Part shown: positions 46,914 through 61,299 of the stretch, in pieces
Layout of the letters: each line of letters starts with the position of its first letter
Numbering within the stretch: the stretch's first letter is position 1
Source: Phorcus lineatus
Lineage: Eukaryota; Mollusca; Gastropoda; Trochida; Trochidae
Direction of reading: 5' to 3'
DNA length: 64,000 nt
Assembly (NCBI GenBank): GCA_921293015.1
Contig: OV121092.1
Location: 47,639,064-47,703,063, forward strand
The notes under the pieces: model-generated
Told to the model about the DNA's origin: nothing
Database searches by the model: none
Seen by the model: only the letters and a program-made list of their open reading frames with translations
Made by a program: the position numbers and the translations under genes

Positions 46914-49214
46914 CAGAAATAAGAATTCAATATTATTTCATAGACTTGAATACATGAATTTGGATTTCAAATTTATTTTAGTTTTTTTTTAGTTTTTAGC
47001 ATCTATTTATGATATATTAACTGTTAACATGATTATGCCGAGGATGGGATTGTGTAGAAAAGCAAATCATGCTTATTTTGCTAAAGCATATTTTACGCTT
47101 CTGATAAATATATGTAAGAACAACACATTCACACGTCGGTGATATAACATGACAATAACGCACTTGTAGCTGTCGACAACAATATCCTTCATAGCCAACC
47201 TAATACCCAATATGATGTAGTTCTGTTTCTGTTATTAATTATTACATTTCATTCACGAACATACACGTCAACACCTATTCATCGCAGCTAACTCTAAACT
47301 TTATCTAATATGATTTACTTTTTAACACAACTGTTTAATCACAGAGCAATTCTCTCTTAAACCATGGCTGGTATTTGTGAAAAACTGATCTTTCCTTATT
47401 TCATGTTCATGGTGAGAATCATTTCTATCAAGGAGACAGTAGATAAAGATATTAGAAATAATCTTCTAGGTTGGTACAGAGTTCAACTAAATTACATTAT
47501 TTACCCTAATAAAAAACAACAATATTTGATTATGTTATACACTACAGTTCTACCTTCATCACGGGAAGACAAAAAACACGACAAGCATGTAATTCATGCA
47601 GTAAACAAAAGGAAACATTTCCCATTTGAGTGACAAGGATTAAACACACATTTTCACTGGTCACAAACTGTGCCGAAGCAACTGACTTTAAGCTTGAACA
47701 GATTGAAATATCCTGTGAACATGATTGAAAGTATTTAACTTGAAGGCTGTTGGAAAACGATTTTGAGGGATCACGTCTTTTGTAGAAATCGTTGGATAGA
47801 GAATAAGACCTGATAGAATTGTAAATGCTTCCTCTTTAATTCTGGTGCAATTGCAAATTTGATTTCTTGTATAAGACTTGTTTGAACAAAGTTGAATACT
47901 GTTTGATTTGTTTTAAATTGCCATTAAGTGTTATTAGACTCAATTAGAATTGAAACGTTGCATTTGATAGTTATTTTCTGTCTGTAAAACTAGGTTAATG
48001 ATAATTCCTGTATCAATGCCATATGTCACCAATCCGTCCATCCTTCTCGTTTGATTTAACTCCCTCATATATCTTTCTGTTTACTGCACAGAAAAATGTC
48101 TTTCCGGAAGGAAACACCCTAGAATAAGACACTGACAAACACTTATGGGTGAACTGTTTGACATTGAAGTGAGAATGTTGAAAAATTAATGTATTTCATT
48201 CGAAATCCTTATTAGCCTATGTTTTAGTGTTATTTGCACTTCATATGTAGAGGAGCATATTTTTTCAGGCAATTCTAAAGATTTAATCACTTGTTCAATG
48301 TAGTATTAGTATGAAAGGCCTGTACAAAAGGGGGCAGGATATCCAACTAGGAATAAATGATCTGAGTTTGAATGTCGCCAGGAATCTTTTTAACTTAGTC
48401 TTTTTCATGATAACTGTATATGTGTTATCTTATTAGGTTAGCAGTTATTTTAATACATTAGTTCCCCTCATTCAACCATAAGATGGTCTTGTTCATTCAC
48501 TCATTTCCCAATGTGTGTCATAGATCACAATGTAGATCTTAGGTGTATATTTAAACATTTAGTTTTGTACCAATTTTCTACTTCAGGTACATACTAATCT
48601 CAAGTGGCAAAGTGTATACATACAAAGGTGACAGAACTATTCATTGAATTATTATAATTGTATTTCTTAATATAAAAACAAACATGCATTTTTTAAATGA
48701 GTGAAACTGAGTCAAATACGAACCACCACTAATGTGACAACAAAACAGTGCACTGCAGATCTTGTGTCAAGTTGAGTTGAATCTACCGGTTGCGTCATCA
48801 CTTCACACTCGCACAGTTGATCATCAGCAACTTTTCTCTCCAGAATGATGAAGAGAGTCAAAGCGAGACACAGATGTCACGCCCAAAAATAGTATTTTCA
48901 TCCAGAACCAAGAGGCCTACAGTACTGAGATCGTGTCTACAGACTCCTTAGCTGATGTGACTTTTAAAATGGGTTTGGTGATCCTGAGGCAACTTATATG
49001 GTGACCATGTGATCATTTGTTTTTAAATTATTGATGACCTTACAAGCTAAAGAGCCAAAGTCTTTATTTCTTAATTTTCATAACTTACCAGAATGTTATC
49101 AAAACCTTCAATTAACCCCTTCGATTTGTTGATAACAAAGTATAATAAGGTCTTGAACATTTCTATTCGCATTATGGTTAAGTTAGATATGGTTTGGAAC
49201 ACCATTTTAAACAT
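46914..49214. other. mostly featureless; one tRNA-like sequence
   Basis: 48310-48385 (plus) resembles a tRNA head: AAAAGGGGGCAGGATATCC as A box region and GAGTTTGAATGTC as B box at normal spacing. It is probably a SINE head or tRNA pseudogene. An 89-codon frame at 47364-47633 is unrecognised. Nothing else. Confidence 0.35.
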
Positions 49215-49540
49215 CCATTTTCTCCTTAATTTCCACCACAAAAGCAATGCTACATGTATGAACCTAATAGTGTTGGGCGGGTTACATAAATGCCTTGCAA
49301 TGGGCTTATGTAAAACCTGTAACCTGTCACAGGATTTTATATCAAACTGAAGGCTGGGATCACTTAACATCATCATTTTGACAGCTTTCCATCGGGAGTT
49401 ATATAATGTTAATGTTAAGAGCAACGTTGACGCCAGTTTCCAAGAATGCAATTCAAAAGGAAAGACAAGTTAAACATTAACACAAAAAGCATATTTAATT
49501 TGCAAAAATGGAGACACATTGATACTCGCTGCACTGTGTA
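49215..49540. repeat. duplication unit B2, first part
   Basis: Copy of B0 (39590-39960) and of the start of B1 (44420-44545). The three starts are about 4.8 to 4.9 kb apart. Confidence 0.75.
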
Positions 49541-49810
49541 CTTATAAAGACCCTGACACGCACACAGTAAGCTACTGTCGTACTGTAAAAATTGTGCACC
49601 AAACAGGGTTTTTTACTGTTCTGACCCAGATTTCTAGCTTTTGTTTGAAAGGTATTCTGAAGTCCAAGCCAGGTTTTGTTACGCTAGTTACAGTTTTAAT
49701 GTTGCACTCAAATAACATGTGACAAAACATGCTTTGTTTTAAGAATGTGTCCATGAAATCCCCTACATTCGAAACTAAAAAATATGAAACTATGAACTAA
49801 ATATGAAAAT
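49541..49810. other. no feature recognised
   Basis: Short spacer; nothing identified. Confidence 0.4.
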
Positions 49811-50155
49811 GGCGAAGAAGAACAAATTTGTACAGATAGCCAACCTCTTTACTGCACTAAATGCGACGTTTCAGTGCACATACTATCACCGTTATCAAGC
49901 GATGATATCCTGTACATCCACATTGTTTCTTGTATAAACTACATCCAACTGAACACACCTTACCAAATTAACATGTACATAAAACTAGTTACCTGTAAAA
50001 ACACCATCACATGTCCGTATATATTTGCTTTCATGGAATCATTTGTATCACTTGCTTGATAACGGTGTTAGTATCTGTACCGAAACGCCGAAATAGAAGA
50101 TTATTTCGTGCAATAAAGAAGTTGACTATCCATAAGAACTTGTTCTTCCAAGTAC
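49811..50155. mobile_element. foldback element with about 90-100-bp inverted arms
   Basis: Left arm 49811-49900 and right arm 50053-50155 pair through GAAGAACAA(A/G)TT, GATAG(C/T)CAAC(C/T)TCTTTA, TGCAC(T/G)AAA, CGTTTC and ATACTA(T/A)CACCGTTATCAAG. The right arm has about 10 extra bases. The 150-bp centre is unique. The right arm contains ACCGAAACGCCGAAA followed by GCAATAAAG, which recalls tails of retroelements, but no coding remains. It lies in the B2 spacer. Confidence 0.75.
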
Positions 50156-50811
50156 CCCTCTAAAATGCCCCTTCAAGAAATTACCAAAATGGTGTTTGTT
50201 ATCTAAATTTGCGATCTAAAAACAGAAATTCCATTAAATTTAAAAAAAAAACGTTGTTCAATGCTACCAGTGAATTTGTAACAACAGGTTTTCTTGAAAA
50301 CGTTTAATTTGATTTAATATTTTCTTATGATTTATTGTTGATAATATCTATCATATTTCAACGTAAAATCATAGAATGTTAACAAAACGTAGTAAAGATT
50401 TATCAAGAACATGAAATCTTATTCATAGCAGTGCCTGTTAAGAAAACATCAAATAATGTTTCTTTTCATAGGCATTTTAGGGAAAAGTGGCAATCTTATT
50501 TTAGATATGATAGAACTTTACACAGCGCAGACAATACTTTTTATGATTTAATGGACTTCAGTAATCATATTATTATCTTTCGTGTGTAGATATTTCTAGC
50601 AATCAGCAATAAGGGAGAGGGGAATATGATCTTGCTCTCATAAACAAGTTGAAACATGAAACATTAAAAGGGTCTGAGGGATTTTTTCATGATTATGAAT
50701 TCATGATTTAGATGTCATGTGCAGAAATAACACTTTGGTTCGAAATCTGTTTCAAAATGATGTTTCCTCATACATGATGTAGGCTTTATAATATAATTAT
50801 GAAACATTTGA
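50156..50811. other. no feature recognised
   Basis: AT-rich spacer before the 42-bp minisatellite. Confidence 0.4.
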
Positions 50812-52140
50812 CAGGACGTTGATCCCTCCTTCAACAGAAGACATCTGTTAAAACAGGAAGTTGATCCTTCCTTCAAGAGAAGAGTTCTATTAAAACAGGA
50901 AACTGTTTCATCCTTCACCAGAATGGTTCTATTAAGACAAGAAGTTGATCTTCCTTCACCAGAAGAGTTGTATTAAAACAGGAAATTATTTCATCCTTCA
51001 CGACAACAGTTCTATTAAAACAAGAAATTAGTCTATCCTTCACCAGAAGAGTTCAATTAAAACAAGAAGTTGATCTTCCTTCACCAGAAGAGTTTTATTA
51101 AAACAGGAAATTATTTCATCCTTCACCACAACAGTTCTATTAAAACAAGAAATTAGTCTATCCTTCACCAGAAGAGTTCAATTAAAACAAGAAGTTGATC
51201 CCTCCTATGAGAAGAGTTCTATTAAAACAGGAAACTGTTTCATCCTTCACCAGAAAAGTTCTATTAAAACAAGAAATTGGTCTATCCGTCACTAGAAGAC
51301 ATCTGTTTAAACAGGAAATTGATCATTCCTTCAAGAGAAGAGTTCTATTAAAATAGGAAATTGTTTCATCCTTCACCAGAAGAGTTCTACTAAATCAAGA
51401 AGTTGATCATCCTTCACCAGAAGGGTTCTATTAAAACAAGAAGTTGATCATTCCTTCACCAGAAGAGTTCTAATGAAACAGGAAATTGTTTCATCCTTCA
51501 CCAGAAGAGTTCTATTAAAACAAAAAGTTGATCCTTCTTTCACTAGAAGAGCTCTACTAAATCAAGAAGTTGGTCTATCCGTCACCAGAAGAGTTCTATT
51601 AAAACAAGAAGTTGGTCTATCCGTAACTAGAAGAGTTCTACTAAATCAAGAAGTTGGTCTATCTTTCACCAGAAGACATCTGTTTAAACAGGAAGTTGAA
51701 CATTCCGTCAAGAGAAGAGTTCTATTAAAACAGGAAATTGTTTCATCCTTCACCAGACGAGTTCTATTAAAACGAGACGTTGATCCTTCCTTCACCAGAA
51801 GCGCTCTACTAAAACAAGAAGTTGATTCCTCCTTCACCAGAAGAGTTCTATTAAAACAAGAAGTTGATCCTTCCTTCAGCAGAAGAGTTCTATTAAAACA
51901 CGAAATTGTTTCATCCTTCAACAGAAGAGCTCTATTAAAACAAGAAGTTGGTCTACCCTTTAACGGAGGATTCTGTTTAAACAGACATTTGATTCCTCTT
52001 TCAGCAAAGAGGTTCTGTTCAACAAGAAGTTAATACCTCTCTAAAAAAATTCTATCTAAACAGAAAAGTGGATTCTTCTTCAACAGAAGTGATCTGTTTA
52101 AACCGGAAATTGATCCCTGAGAAAAATTCTATTTAATACA
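50812..52140 (+). repeat. 42-bp minisatellite, about 31 copies
   Basis: Unit TTCACCAGAAGAGTTCTATT then AAAACAAGAAGTTGATCCTT plus two bases. The unit length is a multiple of three. A 186-codon frame therefore runs at 51473-52033 with a 14-residue period (FTRRVLLKQEVDPS), and another runs on the minus strand (51646-51921, 50715-50918). Copies at both ends are the most decayed. No matching array exists in the B1 copy. I regard the frames as by-products of the repeat. Confidence 0.95.
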
Positions 52141-52604
52141 TCTTGTCTAATGCAATGACGTTGGACAAGGTTGGTGTCGTATTTCACTTGGAAAACTCAT
52201 GATACATGTCGTAGTCTTGAACATCAGCGAAGGCTAATGAGCTACAGAACCGATGGTTGTAGGGTAAAAAGTTTTTTTAATTCTAAGTCGCATATTTTCG
52301 TAATCAACCGTCAATTTTTTAATATTTAACGCCTTGGTAAGTTCTGTAACTATTTGAGTATGAACCAAATATTTTGACTTTTGAAGAGGAAGCAAGCTTC
52401 CAATGGCATTGACAGCTTTAACTTTTTAGTGTAAATCAACTTTCCTGATATTGATTTTGGATTCTTCTTGTTTGACGATGATCCGATACTGAGTTCTCAT
52501 TATTTTTAGATTATTTATTTCAACTCTTGGAATAAGGTCAGGGGGAATTTTCCCATAATTTACTTTTAACAAAATAATATGATTGAACCTTGCAGTAATT
52601 AAAT
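52141..52604. other. no feature recognised
   Basis: Nothing identified. Confidence 0.4.
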
Positions 52605-53650
<1,046 letters not shown>

Positions 53651-54759
53651 TATATTGGCATGTACATTATATATCGATCCTCTCGTGTAGGGAGATATTG
53701 GTTTGTTTGTTTGAATTCCCTAAGATTATTGTACATACTAGTACAGTAAAACTGAATGGCCAATTCTTCTGTCGGATAAACTCTCCCTGGCCCTATGTAG
53801 AAAGTTACTGTCTTTACAAAGACATTTACGTTTATGGTATGAAAACGATAAACTATAAATTCATCCATAGATCAGTTTAGACTAAAATCTTTTCTTAAAT
53901 ATGCTTATGGGACTTTAATTTCAGAAGCCACTCATTACAGCGAAGAATGCATTTCCCAATTTGTAAGTGGTAAATACAATGTGATAACAATTTGAGTAGT
54001 GGAGTTTTAAGTTCTCTTAGAAATTCTTGACTTTTACTCCTGACATAAAGTTACAAATTTTCTAAATGATATGATCGCTTATATGTGCTTCAAAGTACAC
54101 AATGTCTGACAATGAAGTACAATCATACATTGTCATACACTTATCTTTGGCTATATTTATACTGAAAATTAAGTCTCGTCAACACATTTCAACATGTAAT
54201 CGATGATTATGGTTAACATATTCACCATTTTAGAAAACACGTTGAACATGAGGATGGAATATATACCCTTAAACAGTTATTCCATAAAATCATATGGTGT
54301 GCTGTGATTCTAATTGCCATTTTATCCGAACTTTTAATCACTGTGGAAGGAAGGTCAAAGTTAAGTTGAAGAACCAATTTTTAATATTGAAATTGCAATG
54401 ATAACCTTGTGTCATTTGATAAGATATTCCACGCACATCATTTACAAGATGAATTCGATTCAATTTTAAAAATCTATTTCTCTATTACAGTCATGGATAA
54501 TAACAATGAATAACCTAAATTGATCATAACCGAACCATTTCAATGTGAACCGGTACCTTGTCAGTTTAATCTAGATTTATTAAGTTAACTGTTTATGATA
54601 TTAATGATTGATTTTACAATTCAACCAATTCAATTTAATCATATCTTCAGATGAAGACTTACTACGAGTTGAGATGAATTTAAGTAGCCAACATTACTAT
54701 ATATTTCTTAAACAGTATAGTCATTGTTGAGATTGTGGTATTTTTCAAGTTTGTATTAA
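53651..54759. other. no feature recognised
   Basis: Two opposite short frames at 53641-53880 match no family. Nothing else is visible. Confidence 0.4.
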
Positions 54760-55545
54760 GAAACCAATAGTTTCTTTTTTATGATTGTACTTGCAGATTT
54801 GCAGTAAATGAGAAAAGAGAGACCAAATATTTTTCTTTTTAATCATTATATATTTTCCACAAACCTGACGGTGTCCTAATATCAATTAATCCATCACATA
54901 TTCATATCCTTTTTAGATACTTCAATGTGCAACCCCTACCATTTTGGAGTTGATACATGGATATATCTTCAGCTTCACTGAACCAAATGAATGTATAATG
55001 ACTATTTCAAAGATAAACTATTTATCGCATGTTTATTTGCAATAGAAATTTCACAATTTCATCTGATAAGAAACTTTTATGTACATTCAGTATGGTACAT
55101 TTGTGTAAACTAAACGCCTTGAATCTATAAAGAGTTATCAGTCGTCCGTTTGATAACATATATTGATGTAAGGAAACTTCTCTATCCTTGGATTCTTTTG
55201 CTGAATTTCTTTAAGTTTTCAATTTTCTTTTAAAGTTTTTTGATATTTGATTCTGTTGACTTGCAGTAAATGAGAAGAGGGAAGGTCAAATATTATCTGT
55301 TAAAACACAATCAATACTCCATTAACTTGAAGTCGTTCAACTATCAACGAATCTATCATATGATTAATCCTATTTTAATACTTCGTTTTGCAACCCGTAA
55401 CACATTAGAGTTGACAAGTGACGACAGCCTTCGCTGAACCAAAGAAATATGTAATGACACTTTAAAAGATAAACTGTCTATTTGAAGAATTTGATTCAGG
55501 TTTATTGCAATAGAATTTTCACAATTTCATCTGATAAATTCATGG
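54760..55545. repeat. tandem duplication, about 460-bp period, two copies
   Basis: 54790-55080 and 55258-55545 share GCAGTAAATGAGAA, CAATATT/AATATTTTTC-type stretches, TGCAACCC, GAGTTGA, CTGAACCAAA, AAAGATAAACT and ATTTCACAATTTCATCTGAT in order. Both copies are diverged and show no common frame. Confidence 0.75.
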
Positions 55546-57165
55546 TAAATGTATTTTGTCTTTTTCTTTGAATGGAGCGAATAAAAACACCTTAATTCCA
55601 TTTAAATGTAAATCCATTCATCATTTCTCTCCAGACCATGGGGAAAGTTTAAGTCAGATCTTCGGTTTCCCATTTCTGTGAATCTATATAGCTTTAATTT
55701 GTGTACGTTATCACTATTTGTCAAGAAGTAGGTTTTTGTTGTATGATTTACCATTTACATATATTTTTAAAAATCATATATTCCCAATTCGATTTAAAAT
55801 CGTTATCAATAATTATTATTTCTAACTTGTTTTCGATCCTGATCATTTATCATTATTAAAGGTAATTATTTCAAAGTTGAATTTTTTGGTTTAGAAATAA
55901 AAATAAAATATTCTCAATGGAGTCAATTTAAAATTTCATTTAGCTTATTTGTCAGCTGTTCGTCGACTTTTCCGCCAAAACTGCTGCAGCCAAAAAGCTG
56001 AAACTGGGAGAGGTAGAATATTAATCCACTGTTCTCTTACTGAAGTAGTTGATAGAAACTGAGCCAATCTCATCAACTGATGGATGCATCTCGATTGAAC
56101 GTAGATTATACTACGCGATAACAGTGGGGTTACATCATGTATATTGAGGTTGTCGGCTACGATCCTATCCAATTGTGAGAATGAGATTAGTGTTAATTAT
56201 GCCACCCAAAATCGTATGATATAACATCAAATGGACACATTGGTTTGTTATGTTGGATGTTCATGCTAACTTGTCTCATTCTAAAGGTCAAATTTCAAAA
56301 TGCACCTCCATATTTAGGTTTTTATATCCTTTTCCTTCTTGAAATATGGCATTTTTTCTATTTCATATAAAATAATGGCGCTTAAATCCCTCAACATGTT
56401 TCAGAAAGCTTTTTTGAAAAACAAAATGGATACTTCTCTTTGAATTTTACACCGGTTGTTGCAATTTCAGATGTAATATCGATTGATTTCAAAAGGATAA
56501 AGGCGTTGTTAACTTCGATGAATATTAACGAATTCTCATCTCATGTAATTTGAAAAAATATTTCATGCAATTCCATAAGACCAGTGTTTCCTGTCCTCTC
56601 ATTTTGCCAGACGAGTATCTCAAACCTTACTTCACTAATTGAACATCACTTCCAGCGTAATAGGACTTAGGTTTTACATAGTTTTTAGGCTAGATCTGTG
56701 AAGACGTTTTCACGTCTTTTGCACTTTCAGCCTTGTTCTTATAGGACACATTCATATCAAATTGCACGCATACAACTGGTTTTTTTCTGATGAACCTGGT
56801 TTTGTATTAATTAGTTTTGTGAGGCATTTCTTGTGAAATTTCAGTGAGATACGTCTTGGTGAATTAAAGTTTTCAGATCATGTTAAAATATCTTAAAATT
56901 TGAATTCCATACCTGATAACGACTACCATGTTTCTGTCGTATTATGTTTTGTCTTTTAAAGACAATAGTTACAGTTTAGCAAACAGGTGTATGGTTCTTA
57001 TCCACACTTCCAATAAGAGGCCTCTCAAGGAAAAATATGAAGTTCAAGAATTTATAGAGTTTTGTGTGACTTTTGAGCCTTCACTTTCTATTCCTCCCAG
57101 GTTGCTGAGTTACACAGACTCGACATTTTTTCATATCCAAACTATGTGTCAGTCATGTTGTCTGA
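55546..57165. other. no feature recognised
   Basis: 55945-56172 is less AT-rich with a 75-codon minus-strand frame that I cannot assign. 56700-56720 contains GAAGACGTTTTCACGTCTTT, a small hairpin. The 81-codon frame at 56928-57173 is also unassigned. Confidence 0.35.
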
Positions 57166-57589
57166 TGCTGTGAAATGGTTGATATCATGCTAACACATTG
57201 TCTTTTGACCTTGGTTGATAACACCCTAAAATATTGTCTACAGCTGTGTAATCTTTGATATCGAGCTAACACATTGTCTATTGAGTAATGGTTATCATCA
57301 CGCTCAAATATTGTCTACTGCTGTGTAATGGTTGATATCACACTTACATATTGTCTACCGCTGTGTAATGTTTGATATTACGCCAATAAATTGTCTTTTG
57401 CTGTGTAATGGTTGATATTACACTTAATATTGTCTACTGCTGTATAGTGGTTGATATCACGATTACATATTGTCTACTTCTGTGTAATGGTTGATATCAC
57501 GATTACTTAATGTCTTCTGCTGTGTAGTAGTTGATATCAGGCTAACATATTGTCTACTGAGGATTGGTTGATATAACGCTACCAAACTT
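57166..57589. repeat. minisatellite, 40-bp unit, about ten copies
   Basis: Unit ATTGTCTACTGCTGTGTAAT then GGTTGATATCACACTTACAT. TTGTCT recurs at 57311, 57351, 57391 and 57430. Outer copies are decayed. Confidence 0.85.
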
Positions 57590-57959
57590 CCAAAAGTGAT
57601 AAAGAAGATTTGTCCTTTGTTTATCTGAATACAAATCTCAAATTCCCAAGATAAACACGCTTATCACTAATAAATTTCTTCACTACGATTTATTTTATGA
57701 AGCCATAAGTGTTGGTAGAAGCTTTGATTCATCCCTGTGGAGATTACTTACTTGTCTCTGGCTTCAGCTCTGTAAATATGGAGCGTGGTTTGATATCCGT
57801 CTGTTAATATTTGAGGTCGAAATGGATTTCATGATTGAGAAATAAAGATTAGAATAATAGCTCCATTACCATCAATCTTGATGTTTGTTTTATTCACCAG
57901 AAAATGTCTGCTCTCTATACTTCACAGGTTTGGAAAATTAATGCTTTTTGAGTATACTG
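57590..57959. other. no feature recognised
   Basis: Spacer between two tandem arrays. Confidence 0.4.
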
Positions 57960-58450
57960 ACACAGAGATGGAGATTATATCAACCTCTAAGCAGCAGATT
58001 TATTGTGCGGGGTTATGGATATTTTGTCTTACTTTATAGTGAAGCAATTAAAAATTATCTGTGCGAAGTGCTTTGCTGCCAGAAACAGGAATAGAGATGA
58101 TATCAGCATCTTAGCTGTAGGTTAATCACGTGGAGTTATGGATATCGGTGTCATTTCCAGTGGAGCCATTAGGCATCATCTATGACACTTGGTAATATAA
58201 ATGATATATATAGATTATATACCTGTCAGAGCTATGGCTCAGTGATAGGGCGTCCAAACAGTGCGTTGAAGGTAGAGATGATACTCTGTCACGTATATAG
58301 AGTTGATATCAACATCTGAACAGCATTTATTACGTGACATTATTGATATTTGTTTTCCTATTCATTGGAGCAAGAATTAAATATATCAAGAAAATATACC
58401 TATCAGCGCTGTGCTTCAGTAATAGGACTTCCAACCAAAAGATGATGACG
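57960..58450. repeat. tandem repeat, about 180-bp unit, three diverged copies
   Basis: Each copy has a GAGAT.(A/G)TATCA(A/G)CATCT word, then AGCAG, a GTTATGGATAT or ATTATTGATAT word, then a GTGAAGCAATTA/GTGGAGCCATTA-like word. Copies two and three end with CTGTCAGAGCTATGGCTCAG / CTATCAGCGCTGTGCTTCAG. GCTATGGCTCAGTGATAGGG resembles a tRNA A box, so a SINE fragment may have been amplified with the unit. Confidence 0.65.
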
Positions 58451-60289
58451 CCAATCCTATGTTAAACGTTCCTGTTTTTAGGTCGAGGTCGAGTCATATA
58501 GACAGCAAAGATTTTGTCCGTCCCTCCGTCAATACGTCTGACCGTCTAAACACATTTTTGTTCGACTGATTGTAGATTTAATATTTATCCGATTCTTTAC
58601 AAATCTTACAATGTCTTCTTTCCTATTAGGAGGGGTGGAGTGTCATGTTTTCCTTCATATTTCTATAATTTAAATATCAGCAATTAAGTTGGTCAGGAAT
58701 ACACGGTCAGGGATAAACGAAGCCGTCATCACAGTTTTGCTTGTTTGATATACTGCATATTTTCATTCATTCTTGATTGCTGTCTTTGCTCTTTTTGGGG
58801 GTAATGTCAAGCAAAAATATATTTTGTTCTGTGTATGGGTGAGTCAACATAGACTAAGATGTGTTACTTATTGCCTTGATATATTGGTTTTTGTATATTG
58901 AAATATTGTCTTTACAGTTCAGCTTTTTACATAACACATTTTTGTCATAAAAAGGGTGGAATATATCGGTCTGTTTGCCGGTCAGGACATCAAAACCATT
59001 GCTGTCAAATTCTCAGTTTAAATACTAAAACTCTAAACATACAAGAATTCTCTGTAAATTGATAGTATGGACTCACCCAGATATCTCCACTTTCAATATA
59101 AGTGTGATACATAGCAGTATATTATACCTACTAAAATGTAGTCTTTCCAAACAAATGTTGGAAGTTTAAATTTCATAATTAGATGGAAAACCTTAAAGAT
59201 GTACAAGCATAGGCAAAAGTGTCAGCCAGATACCCACTATAAAAAAGTGTGCTACACAGCAGTGTATTATACCAGCTTTTAAAGTAGTGGGCCTAAAAGT
59301 ACTTATTAATTCTTAATGTGTGAGTGTAACTTCCCACTCCCCCACTCAAATTTCCTGGATCTGTCACTGCTTAATTAATTTTAACTCTTCAGGCCTGAAA
59401 GGTTCTGATGGGCTTTTGGCATGCCCTATCGAACGGCGTCGATCGTCTTTTGTCTATTTTCAAGAAATCATCAATGTTTGGCCTCACAAATTAGGAAATT
59501 ATCGTCTCTGTACGATGAAGTCTAAGTTGTATAACTATAATTTATGTAAAATTCATTGTCCTAACTCCAAACGAGTCAGGGGGTTCATAGGGTTTGGATA
59601 TCCTTTCAGTTTCCATTGCACATTGGTAGGGGTTTTATTGAAGATGGATGTAGGATGCAGGATGTTGGAGAGAAATGGTGTTTTGCTCATTTGAAGCCTG
59701 TTGTTAGTTGTTTTAAAATTGTGCTGTTTGTTTGTGCTTAATGCTTCCAGAGAATATTTCCACAAGTGAGCAAATATAAAAGAGTGTGTTAAAGATTTAA
59801 AATATAGTTACTCCCTAATTGCCATTTTTTCCCTAAATAATCTGTTTTCTCTTTTGCTTTATTATTTAAGGAATATCATATGATTCTATCAAATATCTTC
59901 CAATTTTGTGTTAAAACATCTCGTTTAATGCACTGACACTTGACAATTACTGTGATGTGTTTCACATCAAATCTACATGTACATGTTAGACAATAAGCGT
60001 TATTTTATTTAAGTTTATAAAAAAAACCATAATCATTTTGAATAAATACAGACGAAATTGTTTATTGATTACGTGTATAAGTGGTCATGCGTTGTACCCT
60101 GACAGTCGATCCATTACTTTGTTCGAAGTGTTTGTTAAAAGAATGAAAACCTATTCCGTGACAGACTGTCATAATCTCGCAGACAGACAAATGACTCTCA
60201 AGAGAATAATAATGTACTATATGGTTTCACTGGGTTGTACAATTGATGGAATTATCAACATCTTATGAGGAATTAGGTAATTGACTTTA
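58451..60289. other. no clear feature; possible dispersed repeat pieces
   Basis: 58485-58560 (GGTCGAGGTCGAG, GTCCGTCCCTCCGTC) and 59390-59450 (CAGGCCTGAAAGGTTCTGATG...GGCATGCCCTATC) look like dispersed repeat fragments of invertebrate genomes, but I cannot name them. The 124-codon frame at 59320-59694 spans the second one and is not recognisable as a gene. Confidence 0.35.
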
Positions 60290-61100
60290 AATCAAGTCCA
60301 ATGAAGGTTGACAGATTACAGATATGGTGATAATGATTCTCATGGGCTTGAGTTATGTCTGCATCAGAAGGCCAAAAAATGACACAACAACTTCTGACAA
60401 ATATCTCATTAAAGTATGTCATAAATGCATTCCCCTGGAGAATGTTGCCGGCGAGTTAAACCAAGACACAGCTTGATTGATATGTCGACAAATAACCAAA
60501 TCTTTAATGCTACATTGTAAAAACGATAGAAAATAATCTTAGAATCAGAGTCAGAAGCGTTAGGGAGAATCTATGATGCTACTGCCAATGCAAATTATGA
60601 ATTGAACTTTTTTTCTTGAAATCATCTTTACAACTGCGATGCTAATGATGCACTTTAGAGATGTTGACAATCAACCAAGTTTGAAACAGGTAAGGACAGA
60701 GTTAGAGGCTATAAATGACCTGAGAATCTTTTACACATCTTGTTGTGCAAACTTTGGATTGTCTGTGTTTTGAGAAATGATCGTTAAAACTGCAGTGATT
60801 ATGATTCACATTGTGTAAAGATGTTGGCGACTAACTAAGTCTGAAACAAGATTATAAAATAACTATAGTGTCAGACCGGTACAAGATAATGAGAATACAT
60901 GATATAACCGTAGTTAAAATGATTCCAGTATGTGTTGGACTAATAGCTTTTTTCTTTGAAGATGTAGATAAATAACAAGATTTTGTCATAAACAGCCAAG
61001 TCAAGACCTGGAGAAATGAGTGCTAGTGCAAATGGTTGATTGAATAGTTTCCTGAAAAGACTGCAGTGATGATGATTCATGTGGGAGGGTGACGGAGCTT
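60290..61100. repeat. degenerate tandem repeat, about 170-260-bp spacing
   Basis: A block of the type AACTGCAGTGATTATGATTCA then AGATGTTGGCGACTAAC and AAGTCTGAAACA recurs near 60630, 60790 and 61060. A weaker copy lies near 60300. Between blocks are GAGAAATGA-type words. Confidence 0.6.
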
Positions 61101-61299
61101 GTTACCGTTATGAATCTATGACTTCATAGACAGAGCATTAGCTTTTGGACTTGGTCAGTGTTGTTTTCAGAATCGAATATTTAAGTAGGGCAAGCTAGAT
61201 CCTCCAGGGAATGAATGATGGCATTGAAACATACAGTCGGAGACAAGTAATCGGATTATCGCCCCTGTACACTTTCATGTACAGCCAAAAACATGACAA
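61101..61299. other. no feature recognised
   Basis: Short spacer; nothing identified. Confidence 0.4.

Noticed and set aside
49071..49451. 126-codon minus-strand frame
   Set aside because: It overlaps duplication unit B2; the corresponding frame in B0 does not align residue by residue.
51473..52033. 186-codon reading frame with a 14-residue period
   Set aside because: Produced by the 42-bp minisatellite; the opposite strand is also open.
59320..59694. 124-codon plus-strand frame
   Set aside because: Spans what looks like a dispersed repeat fragment; no domain or splice context supports a gene.
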